Below, in pieces: positions 62,577 to 64,000 of a DNA stretch of 64,000 nucleotides. Location of the stretch: positions 186,001-250,000 of the forward strand of contig CBIHPP010000011.1 of the NCBI GenBank assembly GCA_966212235.1. The letters are read 5' to 3'. Both the position numbers and the translations under genes were made by a program. Positions within the stretch are counted from its first letter, which is position 1. Each line of letters starts with the position of its first letter. The notes under the pieces are model-generated. The model had not been told where the DNA came from. It saw only the letters and a program-made list of their open reading frames with translations, and did no database searches. Source of the DNA: Niastella sp966212235. GTDB lineage: Bacteria; Bacteroidota; Bacteroidia; Chitinophagales; Chitinophagaceae.

Positions 62577-62972
62577 CTTGGTCCGTTGTACCAATTTGTG
62601 GCTCAGTATGATGATATTACTCACTGGTAGTTTGTGTTTGACCGACAGTAATGTGAATTGGACGGTTGGTAGTGCAAGTTGTTAGGCCTGTATGTTGATT
62701 TTACCTGAAGGTTGCATGTATTTGGCCTACAACAAAGCGGATTGGAGGGGCGGTTGTGCAAGTCGGTGGCCCCGTTTGTTGATTTTACCTCAAGGTTGTA
62801 TGAATTTGATCGTCAACTAAGCGAATTGGATGGTCAGTTGTGTAAATGGAAAGCCCAACATGGAGATTTTGTCCGCTGGTTGTGTGTTTTGACGGGCAAC
62901 ATCGCTTGTTTGATCCATTTGTTGCTCTGTTTCGACCGTAACTTCACTGTTTTGATCCATAACCTGGCAATT
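62574..62972 (+). repeat. 21-bp degenerate tandem array, 19 units
   Basis: Nineteen contiguous 21-base units can be laid out without gaps from 62574 to 62972, with a consensus near TTTGAYCGTYAAC followed by TRTGYRAA. One frame is open for the last 12 units (62712-62975, TTG start) and gives seven-residue repeats such as FDRQLSE, LDGQLCK, WKAQHGD, FVRWLCV, LIHLLLC. It may encode a peptide, but the earlier units contain stops in that frame. The units differ widely, so the array is old or under some other constraint. Confidence 0.85.
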
Positions 62973-63131
62973 TAGCCCCTCTGCAGACTAATATTCAGCG
63001 ACTTATGAGTGGGTTTTGTAAATTCTTGTAAGGAATAGTGATTTCCTGGTGGGTTTCACTGAGTGGGTTGTTTCTAATGGAGAGCTAATAATTTTATCGA
63101 CCTTTGCCTTTAAATCAATATCAAATTTTAT

Positions 63132-63482
63132 ATGGCTTACGATATAAAACTTGTAGATAGAATTAGAGAACACCTTATACAATTTCCTAAACTAAAAATT
63201 GAAGAAAAAGAGATGTTTAGGGGACTTACTTTCATGATAAACGGAAAAATGTGTGTTAGCGTTAGCGGAGAGAACCTGATGTGCCGTTTTGATCCTGATT
63301 TGACAGAAGAAGTAGCTGAAAAAAATGGCTATCAGCCTATGGTCATGAAAGGAAAGGATTACAAGGGCTACTGCTATATTGACCCAACCGGGTTTAAGTC
63401 AAAAAAGGATTTCGAATACTGGATCAATTTGTGTTTGGCATATAATGACAAGGCCAAATCATCGAAGAAGAAGAAAAAATAA
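63132..63482 (+). CDS. TfoX/Sxy N-terminal-domain-like protein
   Basis: 116 residues that match the small TfoX N-domain family: 'VDRIREHLIQFPKLKIEEKEMFRGLTFMINGKMCVSV' at the start, 'LMCRFDPDLTEEVAEKNGY' in the middle and 'KGYCYIDPTGFKSKKDFEYWINLCLAYN' before a poly-lysine tail. Such one-domain proteins are common in Bacteroidota, and their role (the full-length protein regulates competence in gamma-proteobacteria) is not established here. The upstream 155 bases show no strong promoter; a GACCTTTG at 63100 is one base off the -7 consensus. Confidence 0.88.
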   Translation: MAYDIKLVDRIREHLIQFPKLKIEEKEMFRGLTFMINGKMCVSVSGENLMCRFDPDLTEEVAEKNGYQPMVMKGKDYKGYCYIDPTGFKSKKDFEYWINLCLAYNDKAKSSKKKKK

Positions 63483-63536
63483 TATAGAAATTTGATAAAA
63501 TAAATACGTCAGTACGCAACTCACATGGGGGATAAC

Positions 63537-63573
63537 AACAAAAAGGCCTCGCAAACTTTCGTTTACAAGGCCT
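63537..63573 (-). terminator. Terminator of the DUF885 gene
   Basis: A 13-base-pair stem with a four-base loop (63544-63573) pairs fully only when read on the minus strand, where two mismatches become G-U pairs, and is followed there by TTTTTGTTG. This fixes it as the terminator of the minus-strand gene ending at 63601. Confidence 0.9.
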
Positions 63574-63600
63574 GGGAATTAAGTTATTTAATTCTGTGCA

Positions 63601-64000
63601 TTATTTCCTCGCAGCTGCCCAGTCATCCATATTCTTTTCTACCAATTCAAGTGGCATACAACCGAAATGAAGAAATTCATCATGAAAGGCGGACAATGAA
63701 AAATGATCGCGCAGTTCCTGACTGTATTTGTTCCGCAGTTCACGGATCTTTAAGGCGCCGATCTTATAGCTTAATGCCTGTGCCGGCAGGGCCATGTACC
63801 GTTCAATTTCTGCCGTGGCGCCTTCTTCCGATATGGCTTCGTTTTCCATCATATAAGCAATCGCTTCTTCGCGGGTCATATTTTTTGCATGCATGGCCAC
63901 ATCAACTACCAATCGAATGGCTCGATGCATTTCATCGCCAAGCGCGCCTGCATACTGATATGGGTCTGTATACAGGCCTAGTTCTTTACCCAGACTTTCA
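63601..64000 (-). CDS. DUF885 family protein (putative metallo-carboxypeptidase-like), C-terminal part
   Basis: C-terminal ~133 residues of a DUF885 protein; the frame is open to the right edge, so the start lies outside. Visible segments are 'LYTDPYQYAGALGDEMHRAI', 'RLVVDVAMHAKNMTREEAIAYM', 'PAQALSYKIGALKIRELRNKYS' and 'FHDEFLHFGCMPLELVEKNM', all conserved in the family. DUF885 proteins are large (around 600 residues), mostly exported, and related to gluzincin-type peptidases; the catalytic HExxH part is outside this window. Confidence 0.9.
   Translation of the reverse strand, partial: ESLGKELGLYTDPYQYAGALGDEMHRAIRLVVDVAMHAKNMTREEAIAYMMENEAISEEGATAEIERYMALPAQALSYKIGALKIRELRNKYSQELRDHFSLSAFHDEFLHFGCMPLELVEKNMDDWAAARK

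Overview
The window looks like chromosomal DNA of a gliding-type Bacteroidota, most likely Chitinophagaceae (a Chitinophaga/Niastella-like genus is a guess). The signs are SusC/SusD outer-membrane pairs, type IX secretion (T9SS) sorting domains of both type A and type B (CHU_C), PorP/SprF proteins, lipoproteins with short lipoboxes, LytS/LytTR and SusCD-linked regulation, and -7 promoter boxes of the TAnnTTTG kind. No rRNA, tRNA, CRISPR array, transposase or prophage was recognised.

Layout. (1) 1-5063: tail of a SusC, then SusD, a zinc-metallohydrolase lipoprotein and a DUF4302 lipoprotein, a peptide/protein-uptake type locus. (2) 5186-28588: a surface adhesin / T9SS locus with a 4089-residue modular type-B cargo, a second 1422-residue cargo sharing its IgGFc-binding-like domain, two PorP/SprF proteins flanking a PorE-like TPR/propeller/OmpA protein, a third type-B cargo and a collagen-like lipoprotein. 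(3) 28805-35380: a tripartite MacAB-TolC-type efflux operon ending in its own LytS-like kinase and LytTR regulator. (4) 35587-40204: a small membrane protein with a barrel-like partner and two surface proteins. (5) 40446-46704: single-receiver regulator, an isolated T9SS-sorting-domain ORF, a divergent reductase-fragment/AraC pair, an exported protein of unknown function, and an ECF42-type sigma factor with its DGPF (YCII) and AhpD-like partners. (6) 46933-58791: secreted M12B-like metalloprotease, then a LacI-controlled polysaccharide-type locus (beta-helix protein, LacI regulator, SusC, SusD, PKD lipoprotein) in which near-identical LacI operators lie before both the beta-helix gene and susC. 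(7) 58813-64000: a CspA-like subtilase followed by a small protein resembling its propeptide, a GNAT, a decayed toxin-antitoxin locus invaded by a 21-bp tandem array, a TfoX-like protein and the end of a DUF885 protein.

The most unusual non-coding signal is a set of intergenic arrays of degenerate seven-base units kept in strict seven-base phase, in about a dozen gaps. The unit sequence changes from gap to gap and occurs in both orientations. The 21-bp array (three times seven) at 62574-62972 and a REP-like hairpin family at 45669-45746 and 52197-52229 add to a repeat-rich intergenic landscape. Start sites were chosen by signal-peptide position and A-rich leaders, because this group has weak Shine-Dalgarno sequences.
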